Positions 44,512 to 57,140 are shown, numbered from the stretch's first letter. The stretch: 64,000 nt of DNA from Candidatus Paracaedibacteraceae bacterium (GCA_019459505.1 JAIBEV010000098.1:1-64000), one strand, 5' to 3'. Numbers and translations: made by a program. The notes: generated from the letters alone by a model not told the origin.

Positions 44512-45258
44512 CTATTTCAACCATTCGTGAATTAACTTATCGAGAGTGCCATCAGCCTTCATATCGGCTAAAGCTGCATTAAGTTTATTTTTTAAAGCCG
44601 ACCCCTTAGGCAAAGCAATCGCTACTTCAGTCTCAGAACCGCTAATTGGAATCGCTTTTAAGTCAGGTTGTTCAAGTTCCAGGCGTTTAGCCTCTGTTAT
44701 TCCCATCAAAATACAAACAATTCTTTTGGATTTAAGATCTTGGATTAAATCAGGAACTTTTGGCAAACTTTTAATCATCAGCTCTCCTAATTGACTCTTT
44801 AAGTCACCATGAGCATAATACTCATAACTTGATCCAGCTTGCAATCCAATGGTTGCCCCTTTAAGGTCTAAGGATGTAGCCATATTAGATTCTTTCGGGC
44901 ATACCATGGCGATCCCTCCTGAGTAATAAGTATCAGTAAAGTCGACAGCTTGCTGGCGTCCTTCAGTAGCAGATATTGAAGAAATTGCAGCATCAATACG
45001 CTTCGTCTGTAAGGCCCCAATAATGCCATCGAAATTCATATCTTTAAATTCAACCTTAACATTGATCCGCTTAGCTAACGCTTCCATTAAAACGACATCA
45101 AAGCCAACAATTTTGCCATCTTTGAAGTATTCAAAAGGCGGGTAATCAGCCGATAAACCGACGATAATTTTGTCAGGGTTTTTGGGCGGACTGGTTTCGT
45201 CTTTTTTACACCCCATCAATAAGGTTGTAATCAGAGCAAGAGATAATAATTTTTTCAT
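44512..45258 (-). CDS. Amino-acid ABC transporter substrate-binding lipoprotein
   Basis: 248-aa binding protein of family 3. The signal sequence ends in lipobox LLMGC, so it should be anchored at Cys17 in the inner membrane. PDKIIVGLSADYPPFEYFKDGKIVGFDVVLM is the classical family start (positions about 28-58), and AISSISATEGRQQAVDFTDTYY is the ligand-pocket loop. Substrate is likely a polar or basic amino acid, not determinable. It heads the operon. Confidence 0.92.
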   Translation of the reverse strand: MKKLLSLALITTLLMGCKKDETSPPKNPDKIIVGLSADYPPFEYFKDGKIVGFDVVLMEALAKRINVKVEFKDMNFDGIIGALQTKRIDAAISSISATEGRQQAVDFTDTYYSGGIAMVCPKESNMATSLDLKGATIGLQAGSSYEYYAHGDLKSQLGELMIKSLPKVPDLIQDLKSKRIVCILMGITEAKRLELEQPDLKAIPISGSETEVAIALPKGSALKNKLNAALADMKADGTLDKLIHEWLK

Positions 45259-45469
45259 TTTAATACCTTTATATAAGATGAATAATCTTAAAGTTATAGA
45301 GTGTCATAAGAATTAATTTTCCTCAGTTTAATTCCAAATTTGAAGAGGAAGACTTTCATAATTCTTCCCGCTAAGCAAGCCGGAGGGGAGCCTCATATTA
45401 ATATCCGTGAAGGTGGAAAATGAGATCCGTTAGCCTCGAGGCTATTGGCTATTGTTTAACAAAAAGGAA

Positions 45470-46534
<1,065 letters not shown>

Positions 46535-46607
46535 TTATCAACATACTATGTGGTATTTCACCACTGATTATCAAGATAAAATTTATGGTCTTGAGATGAA
46601 ATGTTTG

Positions 46608-46949
46608 TTATCCGTAAGTTCTTATAAGGGTAGAAGGATGAGGGTGATCTTTTTCAGTCTCTTGCAATAATTCACGCAGGACAGGGCCAAATAAATTTAA
46701 TTTGTGAAATGGTAATAAGTTGTAGGTATCTAAGGCTATTTCAAGAGTGTCTTCATCAGGATACAAATGTGTATATTTGTCAATAAGATGTACACATAAT
46801 ATCTCGGCATCAAAAATAAAGGACTGATATCTTAGTTCTACATTATGGGAAAAACGAGAGTAATCTCTTGGTATATTCTCCTTAATCGGCGCAATATTGC
46901 TAACATTTAAATAGCTATCCGTAGTGACGATGGCTTCAATAAAAGCTAA
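46608..46949 (-). pseudogene. Headless open frame, probable gene remnant
   Basis: A minus-strand frame of 113 codons runs from just after an in-frame TAA (46950-46952) to a TAA at 46608-46610, with no ATG, GTG or TTG near its beginning. The product reads FIEAIVTTDSYLNVSNIAPI, then YSRFSHNVELRYQSFIFDAE and ends HPHPSTLIRTYG. The composition is protein-like (codon pattern, amphipathic spacing). It looks like the 3' part of a gene that lost its start. No family recognised. It fills the spacer between obgE and nuoK. Confidence 0.55.
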
Positions 46950-47002
46950 TTAGTTTATGGGTATCGTAACCTCTATATAACAAGAGGAAAAATGAACACA
47001 GA

Positions 47003-47024
47003 AGAGAGGAATATAATCCTCTCT
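47003..47024 (-). terminator. Hairpin downstream of nuoK
   Basis: AGAGAGGA / TCCTCTCT, 8-bp stem with a 6-base loop, 5 bp beyond the nuoK stop. On the minus strand it is followed by TCTGTGTTC rather than a clean T-run. It would end the nuoA-K transcript. Confidence 0.5.
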
Positions 47025-47029
47025 ATGCT

Positions 47030-47356
47030 CTAGCCATGCATTCTGGAGGCATCATCAACTTTGATGGTATGACGATTGCGGAAATAAACAACAAGAATAG
47101 CCAAACCAATGGCGGCTTCGGCTGCGGCAACGGTTAAGATGAAAATCGTAAAGATCTGTCCCGCAAGGTCTTGAAGATAATTAGAAAAGGCAACAAAGTT
47201 AATATTGGCGGATAAGAGGATTAACTCAAGCGACATTAAAATGACAATTACATTGCGCCGATTTAAGAAGATGCCAACTATACCAACTGTAAATAACAGG
47301 GCTGCTAAAACTAGATAATGGCTAAGGCCAATAGTGAGAGCTTGGTCGAGGGTCAT
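47030..47356 (-). CDS. nuoK: NADH-quinone oxidoreductase subunit K
   Basis: 108-aa membrane subunit of complex I with three helices. It contains the conserved membrane Glu of the family ([19 protein letters not shown]) and [19 protein letters not shown] with the second one. Part of the proton-pumping arm. Overlaps nuoJ by 4 bp. It is the last nuo gene here; nuoL, nuoM and nuoN are not in this window. Confidence 0.96.
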   Translation of the reverse strand: MTLDQALTIGLSHYLVLAALLFTVGIVGIFLNRRNVIVILMSLELILLSANINFVAFSNYLQDLAGQIFTIFILTVAAAEAAIGLAILVVYFRNRHTIKVDDASRMHG

Positions 47357-47964
47357 AGAGAAACTCCTTTACCGGATTCAATTTTGTGAAGCGTTAGTGT
47401 ATCCGCTGGGCTACGCTGCATTTGTTCAGTGGCATTCTGACGACGCGTTTCCGGACGGAATCTTAAGGTGAGGGTGATTGCCCCAATCATCGCAACCAGC
47501 AAAATTAAGCCAGCAACCTGAAAGACTAAGAAATAATCTGTGTACAAGACACTGCCAATCATTTGCGTATTGGTTAATTCTGGTGTCTGAAGCGCCACCG
47601 TTTTTGTCAGTTGAGCTGAAGGTTTCCACGCCAAAGCTATAATCGATAATTCAGCGGCTAAAACTAGGCCAATCAAAGCTGAAAAGGGTGCGTATTTGGA
47701 AATTCCTTGCCTTAATTCTTGGAAATCAATATCAAGCATCATGACCACAAACAAGAAGAGAACAGCCACAGCCCCGACATAGACAATGGCAAGCGTCATG
47801 GCTAATAGTTCTGCATTGAGCAAGAGGAATAAGCCAGTTCCATTCAGAAAGCAGAGAATGAGAAACAAAACGGAATGGACAGGGTTTCTGGCGAGAACAA
47901 CACAGGATGCTGATAGAATTAATGTCCCTGCAAACATGTAAAATAATAGTGCTTCACCAATCAT
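47353..47964 (-). CDS. nuoJ: NADH-quinone oxidoreductase subunit J
   Basis: 203-aa membrane subunit of complex I with five predicted helices. [23 protein letters not shown] followed by [20 protein letters not shown] is the diagnostic NuoJ region. The C-terminal tail is hydrophilic. Lies between nuoI (28 bp upstream) and nuoK (4-bp overlap). Confidence 0.96.
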   Translation of the reverse strand: MIGEALLFYMFAGTLILSASCVVLARNPVHSVLFLILCFLNGTGLFLLLNAELLAMTLAIVYVGAVAVLFLFVVMMLDIDFQELRQGISKYAPFSALIGLVLAAELSIIALAWKPSAQLTKTVALQTPELTNTQMIGSVLYTDYFLVFQVAGLILLVAMIGAITLTLRFRPETRRQNATEQMQRSPADTLTLHKIESGKGVSL

Positions 47965-47992
47965 TTTTGATCCTTATTTTTTACTTCTAATA

Positions 47993-48481
47993 TTACCGAT
48001 AAGGGGCATCTTTGCGTAAGTTTTCTGCAATTTCTCGCTCCCACCGTTCCCCATTGGCCAACAGGCGTTCTTTATCATAATAAAGTTCCTGGTGAGTAAA
48101 GGTTGAAAACTCAAAATTTGGTCCTTCAACAATGGCATCGACGGGACAAGCCTCTTGACAAAATCCACAATAAATACATTTGGTCATATCAATGTCATAG
48201 CGGGTGGTCCGTCGGCTTCCATCATCCCGCTCTTCGGCTTCGATCGTGATCGCTTGGGCGGGGCAAATCGCTTCACATAACTTACAAGCAATACACCGTT
48301 CTTCACCGTTTGGATATCGTCGGAGAGCATGCTCACCGCGAAAGCGGGGACTCAGAGGTCCTTTTTCATAGGGATAGTTAATGGTGACCTTCGGCCGAAA
48401 GAAATACCGCAAGGTTAGCCAAAGACTCTTTGCTATTTCAAATAAAACCCAATGGCGAATGCGTTTAAATAAGACCGACAT
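47993..48481 (-). CDS. nuoI: NADH-quinone oxidoreductase subunit I
   Basis: 162-aa peripheral subunit holding two [4Fe-4S] clusters (N6a, N6b) that pass electrons to the quinone site. Ligand motifs are [12 protein letters not shown] and [12 protein letters not shown]. The C-terminus has the family's [19 protein letters not shown] pattern. Follows nuoH by 9 bp. Confidence 0.97.
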   Translation of the reverse strand: MSVLFKRIRHWVLFEIAKSLWLTLRYFFRPKVTINYPYEKGPLSPRFRGEHALRRYPNGEERCIACKLCEAICPAQAITIEAEERDDGSRRTTRYDIDMTKCIYCGFCQEACPVDAIVEGPNFEFSTFTHQELYYDKERLLANGERWEREIAENLRKDAPYR

Positions 48482-48490
48482 CTATATCTC

Positions 48491-49519
48491 CTATATCTTT
48501 GGCAGCCAGCCCATAAACATCAAGAATCCAGCGGTGAAGACCACCCAAACTAAGGTGAGGGGGAGGAAAATCTTCCACCCTAAGCGCATCAGTTGGTCAT
48601 AGCGATAGCGGGGCAACGTTGCTCGGACCCAAAGGAAAACGAACAATAAGGCACAAATTTTTAAAATGAACCACACAACACCCGGAATCATATTAAAGGG
48701 CGCAATATCAAGGGGTGGCAGCCATCCGCCTAAGAAAAGAACAGTGCTGATAGCGCTTTGTAAAATCATGTTGGCATATTCACCCAAAAAGAAAAGGGCG
48801 AATGATAAAGATGAGTATTCTACGTGATACCCTGCGACCAATTCTGATTCGGCTTCGGGTAAGTCAAAGGGGTTACGGTTGGTTTCGGCTAACGCTGAAA
48901 TAAAGTGAATAATAAACATTGGCAGCAAAGGAATTGCAAACCAGATGGTTTCTTGCGCCTCAACAATTTTAGTCAGATTAAGCGACCCCACACAGAGCAA
49001 AACTGAAATAATCACTAAGCCAATCGAAACTTCATAAGAAATCATTTGGGCGGCGGAACGCAAAGCCCCCAAAAAGGCATAGCGCGAATTACTGGCCCAA
49101 CCGGCAATAATAATTCCATAGACACTGAGGGAGGATACAGCAAATAAATAAAGGATTCCTACATTAATGTCAGCAAAAACCCAGCCATAATCAAAAGGAA
49201 TCACGGCCCAGGCGGCAATTGACAAGGTAAAAGTAATCACGGGGGCTAAAATAAAAAGATATTTGTTAGCTAAAGTAGGGACAATATTTTCCTTATGCAT
49301 TAATTTTAGCGCATCCGCAATCGGTTGTAACAATCCAAACCATCCCGTAACGTTCGGGCCTTTACGCATCTGCATCAAGCCAATTACCCGTCGCTCCGCA
49401 TAGGTTAAGTAAGCAACGCCAAGGATTAAAGGAATGATGAGCAGTAATGATCTAACAGCGATCATTGCCATATCCGTTGCATAGGTCAGGAGTTGCTGGT
49501 AAATAGCTGTAAATTCCAT
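48491..49519 (-). CDS. nuoH: NADH-quinone oxidoreductase subunit H
   Basis: 342-aa membrane subunit of about eight helices that forms part of the quinone chamber. [40 protein letters not shown] and [13 protein letters not shown] are diagnostic. ATG 49519 with AGGAGG 4-5 bp upstream is preferred over 49537, which would overlap the nuoG end. Co-transcribed with its neighbours. Confidence 0.97.
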   Translation of the reverse strand: MEFTAIYQQLLTYATDMAMIAVRSLLLIIPLILGVAYLTYAERRVIGLMQMRKGPNVTGWFGLLQPIADALKLMHKENIVPTLANKYLFILAPVITFTLSIAAWAVIPFDYGWVFADINVGILYLFAVSSLSVYGIIIAGWASNSRYAFLGALRSAAQMISYEVSIGLVIISVLLCVGSLNLTKIVEAQETIWFAIPLLPMFIIHFISALAETNRNPFDLPEAESELVAGYHVEYSSLSFALFFLGEYANMILQSAISTVLFLGGWLPPLDIAPFNMIPGVVWFILKICALLFVFLWVRATLPRYRYDQLMRLGWKIFLPLTLVWVVFTAGFLMFMGWLPKI

Positions 49520-49527
49520 GGGACCTC

Positions 49528-51591
49528 CTATGCGCACTTTTTACTATAACCAGCACCAGCAATTTCAGTCACACAAGCTGCCATAATGCTGGAGTGGCGA
49601 CTGATTGGATCGGTCATGTAAAAATTGTCGATTGGTGATTTAAACGAAATATGGCTCATGCTCTCAGGATATTTTGAGGTAATCTTTTGCCAAGCCGCCT
49701 GCATAATCATGTTCATTTCAGCAAAAATAGGATTAATCTTCGCCATTCTATGTAATACATCCTGACGCGATTCAAATCCTAGATTAAATCCAGCTTTGAT
49801 TGCTATTTGATTGATAATCCACCAGTCTTCTTGGGACTCTCCCGGATTGGCCACGGCCTTTTCGGTTTGTTGAGGGCGACCCTCTGTATTAACGTAAGTG
49901 GCTAATTTTTCAGTATAGGCTAAGCCGGGCAGGATAATGTCAGCGCGGTGAGCCCCTTCATCCCCATGGTGTCCGAGGTAAATAACACAAGCCTCACCAA
50001 AACTACCGCCTGGAATATTATCAACATTGTTTAGGAAAACAGTTTTAATTTGACCGCGTTGACAGCCCAGTAAGATATCATGGGTTGCCAAACCCTTTGA
50101 TTGAGGGGTAAAGCCTAAATCTAAGGCTCCAACTCGACCCGCGGCGGTATGCAGAACATTAAAACCATTCCAACCGTCTTGGATCATATTGGTTTTTTCA
50201 GCTATTTCTTGACAGAGCCGCAAGATCTCACGGCTGTCACGGCGGTTGAGAGCGCCTTGACCAATGATAATCATAGGACGGTGAGCTGCTTTGAGTTGGG
50301 AACAAATGCTGTGGGAGCCCTCAAATATTTCTTTGATGGTTGGTGCTTGTTCACCGGCATGGATATAAGGATAAGTTAAATCATAGGTAGGTCCTACCAC
50401 CGCGATTTGAACGCCTCCCTGCAGATAACGCTTGCGAATGCGCGCATTAATAAGCGGGGCTTCATGGCGTACATCCGAGGCAACAATCAGAATAAAATCA
50501 CTTTCTTCAATACCTGAAATTGTACTATTGAAAATATAGCTGGATCGATTATTAGAATCATGAACGGATCCATCAGTACGGCAATCCATATGCGGTGAGT
50601 CAAGTTTCTGCATTAATTCCTTTAAGACGGCCACAGATTCACAATCAGCTAAGTCACCACTTAAAGCCGCCACTTCTTTAGCTGAAGTAGTGGTTAAAAT
50701 ATGGGCAACTGTTTCAAAAGCCTCGTCCAAGGAGACGGGTGTTAATTTTCCATCCTTGCGAACATAAGCTTTATCAAGCCGTTGGCGGGAAAGCCCATCA
50801 TAGGAAAAACGGGCCTTATCGCTAATCCATTCTTCATTGATATCTTCATTAAGACGGGGCAAAACACGCATAACTTCTTGGCCACGTGTATCAATCCGAA
50901 TATTTGATCCAACCGCATCCATAACATCAATACTGTTTGTCTTTGTTAATTCCCACGGACGACCATGAAAAGTATAAGGCTTATTAGTCAGGGCACCTAC
51001 GGGGCAAATATCAATCAAATTACCTGATAGTTCTGAGGTGAGGGCGCCTTCTAAGTAGGAAGTAATTTCTGTGTGCTCACCGCGATGGATTCCACCAATT
51101 TCAGGGGTTCCGGCAATTTCGTTGGCAAAACGAACACAGCGAGTGCAATGAATACAGCGGGTCATGATGGTTTTGACCAAAGGGCCCATGTATTTGTTGG
51201 TTACGGCGCGCTTGTTTAGATCAAAGCGGCTGCTAGAAGGCCCATAACCCATAGTTAAATCTTGAAGATCACATTCACCGCCTTGATCACAAATAGGGCA
51301 GTCAAGCGGATGGTTGATCAATAACAGTTCTAAAACGCCTTTGCGTGCCTTTTCAACCAAAGGAGTGTTAGTGCGAACCACCATTCCCTCCGCAACCGGC
51401 ATAGCACAGCTAGCGACTGGCTTGGGGGATTTTTCTATTTCCACCAGACACATGCGGCAATTACCAGCAATTGATAAGCGGGGATGGTAACAGAAATAGG
51501 GTATTTCGTACCCAGCTTGTTCACAAGCCTGAAGCACGGTAAGACCGTTTTCAACTTCAATTTCTTTATCATTAACGATTAGCTTTGGCAT
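49528..51591 (-). CDS. nuoG: NADH-quinone oxidoreductase subunit G
   Basis: 687-aa iron-sulfur subunit of the NADH arm. The N-terminal 2Fe-2S ferredoxin domain has [15 protein letters not shown]; next [14 protein letters not shown] (with a His ligand region before it), then [12 protein letters not shown] molybdopterin-oxidoreductase-like domain makes up the rest, without cofactor. The start is ATG 51591; the TTG just before is not needed. Between nuoF and nuoH. Confidence 0.96.
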   Translation of the reverse strand: MPKLIVNDKEIEVENGLTVLQACEQAGYEIPYFCYHPRLSIAGNCRMCLVEIEKSPKPVASCAMPVAEGMVVRTNTPLVEKARKGVLELLLINHPLDCPICDQGGECDLQDLTMGYGPSSSRFDLNKRAVTNKYMGPLVKTIMTRCIHCTRCVRFANEIAGTPEIGGIHRGEHTEITSYLEGALTSELSGNLIDICPVGALTNKPYTFHGRPWELTKTNSIDVMDAVGSNIRIDTRGQEVMRVLPRLNEDINEEWISDKARFSYDGLSRQRLDKAYVRKDGKLTPVSLDEAFETVAHILTTTSAKEVAALSGDLADCESVAVLKELMQKLDSPHMDCRTDGSVHDSNNRSSYIFNSTISGIEESDFILIVASDVRHEAPLINARIRKRYLQGGVQIAVVGPTYDLTYPYIHAGEQAPTIKEIFEGSHSICSQLKAAHRPMIIIGQGALNRRDSREILRLCQEIAEKTNMIQDGWNGFNVLHTAAGRVGALDLGFTPQSKGLATHDILLGCQRGQIKTVFLNNVDNIPGGSFGEACVIYLGHHGDEGAHRADIILPGLAYTEKLATYVNTEGRPQQTEKAVANPGESQEDWWIINQIAIKAGFNLGFESRQDVLHRMAKINPIFAEMNMIMQAAWQKITSKYPESMSHISFKSPIDNFYMTDPISRHSSIMAACVTEIAGAGYSKKCA

Positions 51592-51603
51592 CAATATTTT
51601 CCC

Positions 51604-52881
51604 CTAAGCGGCATTTTTCTGTGCATAGATCCGAATACGCTCTTCCAATTCCGAGCGGAAGTGACGGATCAATCCTTGAACGGGCCAGGCTGCCGCATCG
51701 CCTAAGGCACAAATAGTATGCCCCTCAATCTGACGTGAAATCTCTTCTAACTTATCGATGTCAGAAATTTCGGCTTGGCCTTTCACAAGGCGTTCCATCA
51801 TACGCCACATCCACCCTGTTCCTTCACGGCATGGTGTACATTGGCCACAACTTTCATGCATATAAAATTTTGAGAGTCTTGCAATGGCTTTAATAACATC
51901 CGTTGATTTGTCCATAACAATGACAGCTGCTGTTCCCAAACCAGACTTGACTTCTCGCAATGAATCAAAGTCCATTAAAACGGTATCGCAAATCTCTTTA
52001 GGCAATAAAGGAACCGAAGATCCTCCCGGAATAATTGCTTTTAGATTATCCCATCCGCCCCTGACACCCCCTGCATGCTTTTCAATAAGTTCTTTAAGGG
52101 GAATACTCATCGCTTCTTCGACATTGCAGGGCTTATTGACATGGCCAGAAATACAGAAAATTTTTGTTCCTGCGTTGTTGGGCCGTCCAATGCTGGTAAA
52201 CCAGTCTGCACCCCGCCTTAAAATAGTCGGGACAACGGCAATACTTTCCACATTGTTGACAGTGGTGGGGCAGCCGTATAAACCAGCCATAGCCGGGAAG
52301 GGTGGCTTAAGTCGAGGGAACCCTTTACGACCTTCAAGGCTTTCTAAGAGAGCTGATTCTTCTCCACAAATATAAGCACCTGCGCCGCGATGGAGATAAA
52401 GATCAAAATCCCAACCGCTTTTAGCGGCATTTTTACCCAATAATCCAGCGGCATACGCTTCATCAATCGCCGCTTGCAACGCCTCAGCTTCCCGGTAGTA
52501 TTCACCGCGAATATAAATGTAGCAAGCATGAGCGTTAATAGCAAAAGCAGCTATAAGGGCACCCTCAATTAACTTGTGCGGTTCATTGCGAATAATATCT
52601 CGGTCTTTACAGGTTCCAGGTTCTGATTCATCAGCATTAATGACCAGATAGGAGGGACGGGGATCATTTTTAGGCATAAAGGACCACTTGAGACCCGTGG
52701 AAAAGCCAGCGCCACCCCGTCCTCTTAACCCTGATTTCTTAACTTCTTCAATGACCCAATCCCGGCCCTTGGCAATGAAATCCTTGGTCTTATCCCAGTC
52801 ACCACGCTTTTTAGCGTTGTTTAGCGCTGCTGGTTCGTATCCGTACAGGTTAGTGAAAATTCTGTCTTTATCACTCAGCAT
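51604..52881 (-). CDS. nuoF: NADH-quinone oxidoreductase subunit F
   Basis: 425-aa subunit that binds NADH and [19 protein letters not shown] and the [13 protein letters not shown] region make up the flavin site; [19 protein letters not shown] follows; the [4Fe-4S] ligands are in [17 protein letters not shown]. It overlaps nuoE by 11 bp. Confidence 0.97.
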   Translation of the reverse strand: MLSDKDRIFTNLYGYEPAALNNAKKRGDWDKTKDFIAKGRDWVIEEVKKSGLRGRGGAGFSTGLKWSFMPKNDPRPSYLVINADESEPGTCKDRDIIRNEPHKLIEGALIAAFAINAHACYIYIRGEYYREAEALQAAIDEAYAAGLLGKNAAKSGWDFDLYLHRGAGAYICGEESALLESLEGRKGFPRLKPPFPAMAGLYGCPTTVNNVESIAVVPTILRRGADWFTSIGRPNNAGTKIFCISGHVNKPCNVEEAMSIPLKELIEKHAGGVRGGWDNLKAIIPGGSSVPLLPKEICDTVLMDFDSLREVKSGLGTAAVIVMDKSTDVIKAIARLSKFYMHESCGQCTPCREGTGWMWRMMERLVKGQAEISDIDKLEEISRQIEGHTICALGDAAAWPVQGLIRHFRSELEERIRIYAQKNAA

Positions 52882-53533
52882 CTTTCACCTTCCTTTTGCG
52901 AGGCATCTTGGTTGCTTTAACCGCGGATTCGTTATCTGTTGCGTCAGCTGTGTTGCAAGAGAGAGGCGCTGAGCATTGGCGTCCTATTTGCGAACCGCCT
53001 TTAATTTCTTTGCCATTAGCGAGAGCATCAATAATCTGGACAAAGGATTCAGGGGTTAAATCTTCAAAGAAATCATCGTTAATTTGGACAACGGGTGCAT
53101 TGACGCAGGCTCCCAGACATTCCACCTCGACTAAACTAAATTTGCCATCGGCTGACACGCTGCCTTCATCAATGTTGAGACGCTTCATGCATGCTTTTTT
53201 AAGGTCTTCTGCTCCTCTTAGCCAACACGGTGTCGTCCCACACAATTGGATATGATGCTTGCCAACCAGTTTAAGGTTAAACATTGTATAAAAAGCAGCG
53301 ACTTCATGCACTCGAATGGCTGGCATCGATAGAAGGCGGGCAATTTCTTCAATCAGACCCTGAGAAACCCATCCCCCATTTTGACGCTGGCCGAGGTCAA
53401 GCAAAGGAAGGACGGCACTTGCCTGTCGTCCCTCGGGATATTTTGCAATATGAGCATTCACTTTTTCCATATTTTCAGATGAAAATCTGAAGGCTGGATG
53501 CTCGTCTTTTCGTCGTACTGTCATTTTTGTCAC
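52871..53533 (-). CDS. nuoE: NADH-quinone oxidoreductase subunit E
   Basis: 220-aa subunit with a thioredoxin-like 2Fe-2S domain. Cluster ligands lie in LCGTTPCWL and [16 protein letters not shown]. The C-terminal 35-40 residues are a hydrophilic, Lys-rich extension beyond the domain, seen in some alphaproteobacterial NuoE. Overlaps nuoD by 4 bp and nuoF by 11 bp. Confidence 0.96.
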   Translation of the reverse strand: MTKMTVRRKDEHPAFRFSSENMEKVNAHIAKYPEGRQASAVLPLLDLGQRQNGGWVSQGLIEEIARLLSMPAIRVHEVAAFYTMFNLKLVGKHHIQLCGTTPCWLRGAEDLKKACMKRLNIDEGSVSADGKFSLVEVECLGACVNAPVVQINDDFFEDLTPESFVQIIDALANGKEIKGGSQIGRQCSAPLSCNTADATDNESAVKATKMPRKRKVKDAE

Positions 53534-54702
53534 CGGTCAATCTCTCCAAAAACAATGTCGAGAGATCCAACAATTGCTGTTACGTCAGCCAACATGTGGC
53601 CACGGCATAGAAAATCGGTTGCTTGTAAGAAAGCAAATCCTGGGGCCCGTATTTTGCATCGATAAGGTCGATTACTATCATCTGAAATCAGGTAGACACC
53701 AAACTCACCTTTAGGGGCTTCGACAGCGGTATAAACTTCGCCCGCCGGCACATGAAATCCCTCTGTGTAAAGTTTGAAATGATGGATCAATGATTCCATA
53801 GAATGCTTCATTTCAGCTCGGGTAGGGGGGGTTATTTTCCGGTCATCTGTAACAACAGGGCCCGCCGGCATTTTCTCAATGCATTGTTGTACAAGTTTTA
53901 CAGATTGCCGTACTTCAGCCATCCTCACAAGGTAACGGTCATAACAATCCCCAAATTTACCGGTGGGAATATCAAACTCTAATTCAGCATAAACTTCATA
54001 AGGTTGAGACTTCCTCAAATCCCACGGCAACCCAGAGGCGCGTAAGACGGGACCTGTAAAGCCCCAATCCAAGGCATCTTGGGCAGAAATGACGCCAATA
54101 TCCACGGTCCGTTGTTTAAAGATGCGGTTTTCAGTCAACAATTCTTCAATATCATCAATAACTTTTGGAAATGTTTGAGTAAATTGATAAATATCTGCAA
54201 TCAATTCAGGAGTCATATCTTGATGAACACCACCGGGCCGAACATAGGCTGCATGGAGGCGCGCACCGCATACCCGTTCGTAGAATTCCATAATCTTTTC
54301 GCGCTCTTCAAATCCATAAAGAAGGGGAGTAATGGCGCCCACGTCCATTGCAAATGTTGTAATATTTAACAAATGGTTGGTAATACGCCCCAGTTCAGAA
54401 AACAAGACACGAATATACTGTCCACGTGGCGGCACTTTTAAATTCAGTAATTTTTCCACTGCTAGAATATACGCATGCTCTTGATTCATCGGTGCCACGT
54501 AATCTAGGCGATCAAAGTAAGGCAAAGCTTGAAGGTAGGTCTTATACTCAATGAGTTTTTCCGTCCCCCGATGCAAGAAGCCAATATGAGGATCGGCTTT
54601 CTCAACGACTTCCCCATCGAGATCTAATAGAAGTCGCAATACACCATGGGTTGCTGGGTGCTGGGGGCCAAAGTTTAAGGTATAGGTTTTTTTATCACTC
54701 AT
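53530..54702 (-). CDS. nuoD: NADH-quinone oxidoreductase subunit D
   Basis: 390-aa 49-kDa type subunit near the quinone site. [22 protein letters not shown] and [17 protein letters not shown] at the start, [11 protein letters not shown] and the C-terminal [20 protein letters not shown] are diagnostic. Separate from nuoC (3 bp gap), not fused as in enterobacteria. Confidence 0.97.
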   Translation of the reverse strand: MSDKKTYTLNFGPQHPATHGVLRLLLDLDGEVVEKADPHIGFLHRGTEKLIEYKTYLQALPYFDRLDYVAPMNQEHAYILAVEKLLNLKVPPRGQYIRVLFSELGRITNHLLNITTFAMDVGAITPLLYGFEEREKIMEFYERVCGARLHAAYVRPGGVHQDMTPELIADIYQFTQTFPKVIDDIEELLTENRIFKQRTVDIGVISAQDALDWGFTGPVLRASGLPWDLRKSQPYEVYAELEFDIPTGKFGDCYDRYLVRMAEVRQSVKLVQQCIEKMPAGPVVTDDRKITPPTRAEMKHSMESLIHHFKLYTEGFHVPAGEVYTAVEAPKGEFGVYLISDDSNRPYRCKIRAPGFAFLQATDFLCRGHMLADVTAIVGSLDIVFGEIDR

Positions 54703-54705
54703 GTG

Positions 54706-55308
54706 TTAAGCCTTCTCATCACCAGGCAATGGATTACTCTTATGGAGCATTCCTTCCCAGGGACTCAAATAGTCAAAATTTCGAAAATCTTGAGATAGAG
54801 AAACGGGATTATAGACAACTTTCTTTTTCTCGTCGTCATAGGCAACTTCAACATAGCCGGTCAAAGGAAAATCTTTGCGTAATGGATAACCATCAAATTC
54901 ATAGTCGGTCAGAAGCCGGCGTAAGTCAGGATGATCAGAGAAACGAATCCCATAAAGATCGTATGTTTCTCGCTCATACCAATTGGCTGCATTAAAAACG
55001 CCCGTCACTGTGGGAATTTCCATCCCTTCCACCAGAGCAACTTTGATGCGGATTCTTAAATTCAATTGAACACTTAAGAGATGATAAACCACTCTGAACC
55101 GTTTATGGTCATCCGGGTAATCCACCCCACAGATATCCAGTAAAAGTCTGAATAAGCATTTTGGGTGATCTCTTAAAATTGTCAAAACCCGAACGATAGA
55201 GCCTGCGTAAGTCTCAATCGTTAATTCATCCCGCTCTAATTTAACTGTAATTAAGTCAGGCCCCAAAGCTTCTTGGACAATTGTTGTTAGATGATCTAGT
55301 TTTTCCAT
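54706..55308 (-). CDS. nuoC: NADH-quinone oxidoreductase subunit C
   Basis: 200-aa 30-kDa subunit. WYERETYDLYGIRFSDHPDLRRLLTDYEFDGYPLRKDFPLTG region (about 132-172) is the family signature. It contributes to the hydrophilic connecting part of complex I. Follows nuoB by 8 bp. Confidence 0.96.
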   Translation of the reverse strand: MEKLDHLTTIVQEALGPDLITVKLERDELTIETYAGSIVRVLTILRDHPKCLFRLLLDICGVDYPDDHKRFRVVYHLLSVQLNLRIRIKVALVEGMEIPTVTGVFNAANWYERETYDLYGIRFSDHPDLRRLLTDYEFDGYPLRKDFPLTGYVEVAYDDEKKKVVYNPVSLSQDFRNFDYLSPWEGMLHKSNPLPGDEKA

Positions 55309-55316
55309 GTTTTCAC

Positions 55317-55877
55317 CTACAGTACAATATTACCGCGACGTTTAATTTTTTGCTGTAAAAGCAATAAACCATATAAGAGACCTTCGGCAGTGGGAGGGCA
55401 GCCGGGGACATACACATCCACAGGCACGATTCGGTCACATCCCCGCGTTACAGAATAGGAATAATGATAATAACCGCCACCATTCGCACAGCTGCCCATG
55501 GAAAGGACCCAGCGAGGTTCAGGCATTTGGTCATAGACTTTGCGCAAAGCGGGAGCCATTTTGTTAGTCAGGGTTCCCGCTACAATCATCAAATCAGACT
55601 GGCGTGGGGAAGGGCGAAAGAGCATACCGAAACGGTCCAAATCATATCGACTGGCGGCTGTATGCATCATTTCAACGGCACAACAAGCTAACCCAAAGGT
55701 CATTGGCCATAAAGAGCCAGCCTGAGCCCAGCCAACAACTTTGTCAATCTGCGTTAAAATATACCCCTTATTGTTAATTTCATCATTAAGGGTCTGAAAT
55801 AAAAGTTTCTCGTCCAGCATGTCAGGTGGTAACGAGTTACGAAGTTCGTCATAATTTGTGCGATGGAAATTTTTCAT
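55317..55877 (-). CDS. nuoB: NADH-quinone oxidoreductase subunit B
   Basis: 186-aa subunit that holds cluster N2, the last electron carrier before quinone. Ligands: [10 protein letters not shown] (the Cys-Cys pair), [14 protein letters not shown] and [18 protein letters not shown] 55877 overlaps the nuoA stop by 4 bp; the longer in-frame start at 55994 lies inside nuoA and is unlikely. Confidence 0.96.
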   Translation of the reverse strand: MKNFHRTNYDELRNSLPPDMLDEKLLFQTLNDEINNKGYILTQIDKVVGWAQAGSLWPMTFGLACCAVEMMHTAASRYDLDRFGMLFRPSPRQSDLMIVAGTLTNKMAPALRKVYDQMPEPRWVLSMGSCANGGGYYHYSYSVTRGCDRIVPVDVYVPGCPPTAEGLLYGLLLLQQKIKRRGNIVL

Positions 55878-56239
55878 TCCCAGTCCAGCGCTCCTTTTCG
55901 CCATTCGTAAATAAAACCAACTGTTAAGATGGTTAAGAAAATAAGCATGGAGCAAAACCCGACAAAGCCAATATGGCTGAGAGTAATCGCCCATGGAAAT
56001 AAAAAGGCAATTTCTAAATCAAAAATGATGAATAAAATAGCGACAAGGTAAAAGCGAACGTCAAATTTGCTTCGCGATTCGCCAAAGGGCTCAAATCCAC
56101 ACTCATAAGCTGAAAGTTTTTCGCGATCAGGCTTATTCTCTCCACGAATCCAGGAGATGACAATCAGTGCCATGGATAGGCCCGCAGCCAACCCTATAAA
56201 CACCAGGATAGGTAGATAGTTATTAAGATATCCTTCCAT
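55874..56239 (-). CDS. nuoA: NADH-quinone oxidoreductase subunit A
   Basis: 121-aa membrane subunit with three helices. [20 protein letters not shown] is the NuoA signature in the large loop, and [14 protein letters not shown] follows. First gene of the nuoA-K operon; the promoter should lie in 56240-56460. Confidence 0.96.
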   Translation of the reverse strand: MEGYLNNYLPILVFIGLAAGLSMALIVISWIRGENKPDREKLSAYECGFEPFGESRSKFDVRFYLVAILFIIFDLEIAFLFPWAITLSHIGFVGFCSMLIFLTILTVGFIYEWRKGALDWE

Positions 56240-56461
56240 GTCCCCCCGTCTTAATCACTCATAGACTTTTATGTCACAGTACCACGCTTTTTAAACCATT
56301 GCACTAGGGTATTTAAAATTTTTTATATTTATCACCCGCCCATTTAAAGCTATGGATTTTTAAACTAAATTTTTTCTGATTGTGTCTTTTAGGAAAGGTA
56401 ACCATTTTTATTAGTTGAGGGTTAACTCTCTCTTGGTTTCAAGGAGTTGAGTATAAACACC

Positions 56462-56491
56462 TTGACAGTTAGTAATATCCCCTTTTAGATA
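56462..56491 (+). promoter_or_regulatory. Sigma-70-like promoter before the RNase D gene
   Basis: TTGACA at 56462 and TAGATA at 56486, 18 bp apart, lie 35 bp before the coding start, which itself has GGAGA as ribosome site. Consensus match in the -35 box is complete. Confidence 0.6.
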
Positions 56492-56525
56492 AGTGAATAC
56501 GACCTCATAAACCGGAGAAACCTCT

Positions 56526-57140
56526 ATGAAGATTCAATTTCACAAAAATGATTTACCAGACGGGTTAGATCTTGGCAAGGTGGTGGCAATCGACACCGAA
56601 ACTATGGGATTAAAACCAGCCCGTGATCGGTTGTGTCTTGTACAGCTTTCTGCTGGCGATGGAGTCTGTCATTTAGTGCAAATTGACCCGACAGGCGAAG
56701 TTTATCCGGAAAATTTAATTGCTTTGCTGAATGATGATTCTGTGCAAAAATTGTTTCATTATGCTCGGTTTGATGTGGCTGTTTTATTGCACACATTTGG
56801 CGTGTCTTTAGCAAATATTTATTGTACTAAAATCGCCTCCAAACTGGTTCGCACTTATACAGATAAGCACGGTTTGAAGGAACTCTGTAAAGAGTTGCTG
56901 GGTGCTGAGATTTCTAAGCAAGAGCAAAGCTCTTACTGGGGGGCGGACGAGTTAACCGAAGAGCAGAAAAAATATGCGGCGACCGATGTGCTGTATCTTC
57001 ATCAATTAAAAGATATTTTAGATGAGCGTCTCGAAAAAGAAGGACGTACAGAATTAGCGCAGGAATGCTTTAGCTTTATTCTTACGCGTTCCTACTTAGA
57101 TTTATTAGCGGGTGAAGAGTTCGATATCTTCTCTCATTGA
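56526..57140 (+). CDS. rnd: Ribonuclease D-like 3'-5' exonuclease
   Basis: 204-aa DEDDy-type exonuclease domain only, without the HRDC domains of Escherichia coli RNase D. Motif I is AIDTETMGL (Asp23, Glu25), motif II lies in HYARFDVAVLLHTFG, and motif III is YAATDVLYLHQL. Short RNase D proteins of this length are common in Alphaproteobacteria. It trims RNA 3' ends, for example tRNA precursors. Its own promoter is visible; it is divergent from nuoA. Confidence 0.88.
   Translation: MKIQFHKNDLPDGLDLGKVVAIDTETMGLKPARDRLCLVQLSAGDGVCHLVQIDPTGEVYPENLIALLNDDSVQKLFHYARFDVAVLLHTFGVSLANIYCTKIASKLVRTYTDKHGLKELCKELLGAEISKQEQSSYWGADELTEEQKKYAATDVLYLHQLKDILDERLEKEGRTELAQECFSFILTRSYLDLLAGEEFDIFSH

Noticed and set aside
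45360-45450. Possible further copy of the palindromic repeat before obgE
   Set aside because: Only scattered short matches (CCCGC, a TAGCCTCGAGGCTA palindrome); the linker motif is absent.
51884-52375. Plus-strand 163-codon frame opposite nuoF
   Set aside because: Antisense shadow of a well-conserved gene; no ribosome site or family match.
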